DNA from: Herbiconiux ginsengi
GTDB lineage: Bacteria > Actinomycetota > Actinomycetes > Actinomycetales > Microbacteriaceae
DNA: 64,000 nucleotides
Direction: 5' to 3'
Assembly: GCF_900107435.1 (NCBI RefSeq)
Contig: NZ_FNPZ01000004.1
Span: 434,001 to 498,000, forward strand
Below are positions 59,871 through 64,000 of the stretch, one piece after another (position 1 is the stretch's first letter; every line of letters begins with the position of its first letter). A program made the position numbers and the translations under genes. The notes beneath the pieces were generated by a model. That model was not told the DNA's origin and did no database searches. It worked only from the letters and a program-made list of their open reading frames with translations.

Positions 59871-59924
59871 AGAGAAGTTGCCTGAAACGAAAGCCGAAAG
59901 GCCTGGTATTCAGAGCATCCGATC

Positions 59925-59940
59925 CTTGAGAACTCAACAG
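59925..59940 (+). promoter_or_regulatory. rRNA leader antitermination element (boxA-like)
   Basis: TTGAGAACTCAACAG lies in the 16S leader. Almost the same word, TTGAGAACTACACAG, occurs in the spacer before 23S (61931-61945). In mycobacteria sequences of this type contain the NusB/S10 boxA that keeps RNA polymerase from stopping in rrn operons. Confidence 0.65.
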
Positions 59941-60133
59941 CGTGCACAATGTCAAATGCCAAAAACCCCGTCTGACTTAGGTCAGAAGGGATTCCTTTGG
60001 AATACATTTAGAACAACAAAGCAAGTCAGTAATGATTTGTCTTGTCAGTTTCAAACTCGTGCGATGCAGAACCCATTCCGGTTCGGTCGCACAAAAAATG
60101 TGCCGGCCACTTCGGTGGTCGTGCAAATAAACA

Positions 60134-64000
<3,867 letters not shown>

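Overview
The window is a 64-kb piece of a high-GC actinobacterial chromosome, most likely from the family Microbacteriaceae. Three things point there: the 16S rRNA sequence, an rRNA spacer without tRNA genes, and a gene order (dapA-rnj-ftsK-pgsA-cinA-clgR-recA-recX-miaB-miaA-dapF-hflX-lexA) that matches the equivalent Mycobacterium block with local differences. I cannot name the genus from sequence alone. Nearly all of it is core chromosome. I see no prophage, insertion sequence, CRISPR array, toxin-antitoxin pair or integrated element.

Layout. 1-7.5 kb: the 3' end of an aminotransferase-acetyltransferase fusion, a ketopantoate-reductase-like gene with a large low-complexity insertion, an NAD-binding epimerase-like gene, then lepA, a DUF1990 gene and hemW, and a small membrane protein on the minus strand. 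7.6-15 kb: hrcA with a perfect CIRCE operator, dnaJ, rsmE, HIT, phoH, ybeY, a CNNM/CBS transporter-like protein and era, packed with overlaps. 15-31 kb: dapA, rnj, ftsK, pgsA, cinA, clgR, a DUF3046 gene, recA-recX, miaB-miaA, dapF, a methyltransferase and hflX. 31-36 kb: metF-metE, then lexA facing away from a LysM membrane protein, with an SOS box between them. 36-40 kb: hisC-hisB-hisH-priA, an SseB-family gene and a DUF1844 gene. 40.3-42.7 kb: infC (with an AUC start), rpmI, rplT and an rRNA methyltransferase gene. 42.8-46 kb: a gluABCD-type amino-acid ABC transporter. 46-49.7 kb: pheS-pheT. 49.7-56.6 kb: argCJBDFH. 56.6-59.4 kb: a 53-residue membrane peptide, a 3-methyladenine DNA glycosylase, tyrS and an unknown gene. 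59.4-64 kb: an rRNA operon with two near-duplicate promoters, complete 16S, the spacer and the first ~1.9 kb of 23S.

How the genes work together. The window combines translation and ribosome maturation (lepA, rsmE, ybeY, era, infC-rpmI-rplT, pheST, tyrS, miaA/B, hflX, rrn), stress and DNA-damage control (hrcA-dnaJ, clgR, recA-recX, lexA with its LysM partner) and amino-acid synthesis (Lys/DAP, Met, His, Arg). Several transcription units appear leaderless: a TANNNT -10 box lies 6-9 bases before the start codon, usually with no Shine-Dalgarno sequence.

The most unusual structures are a long inverted repeat found twice, each time between convergent genes, whose inner stem differs between copies but stays complementary; the AUC start of infC with its long leader; the SOS box covering the promoter of the LysM gene; the low-complexity insertion in the PanE-like protein; and a tiny cysteine-rich reading frame coupled to the first permease gene of the ABC transporter. 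I found no clear case of a wholly new multi-gene system.
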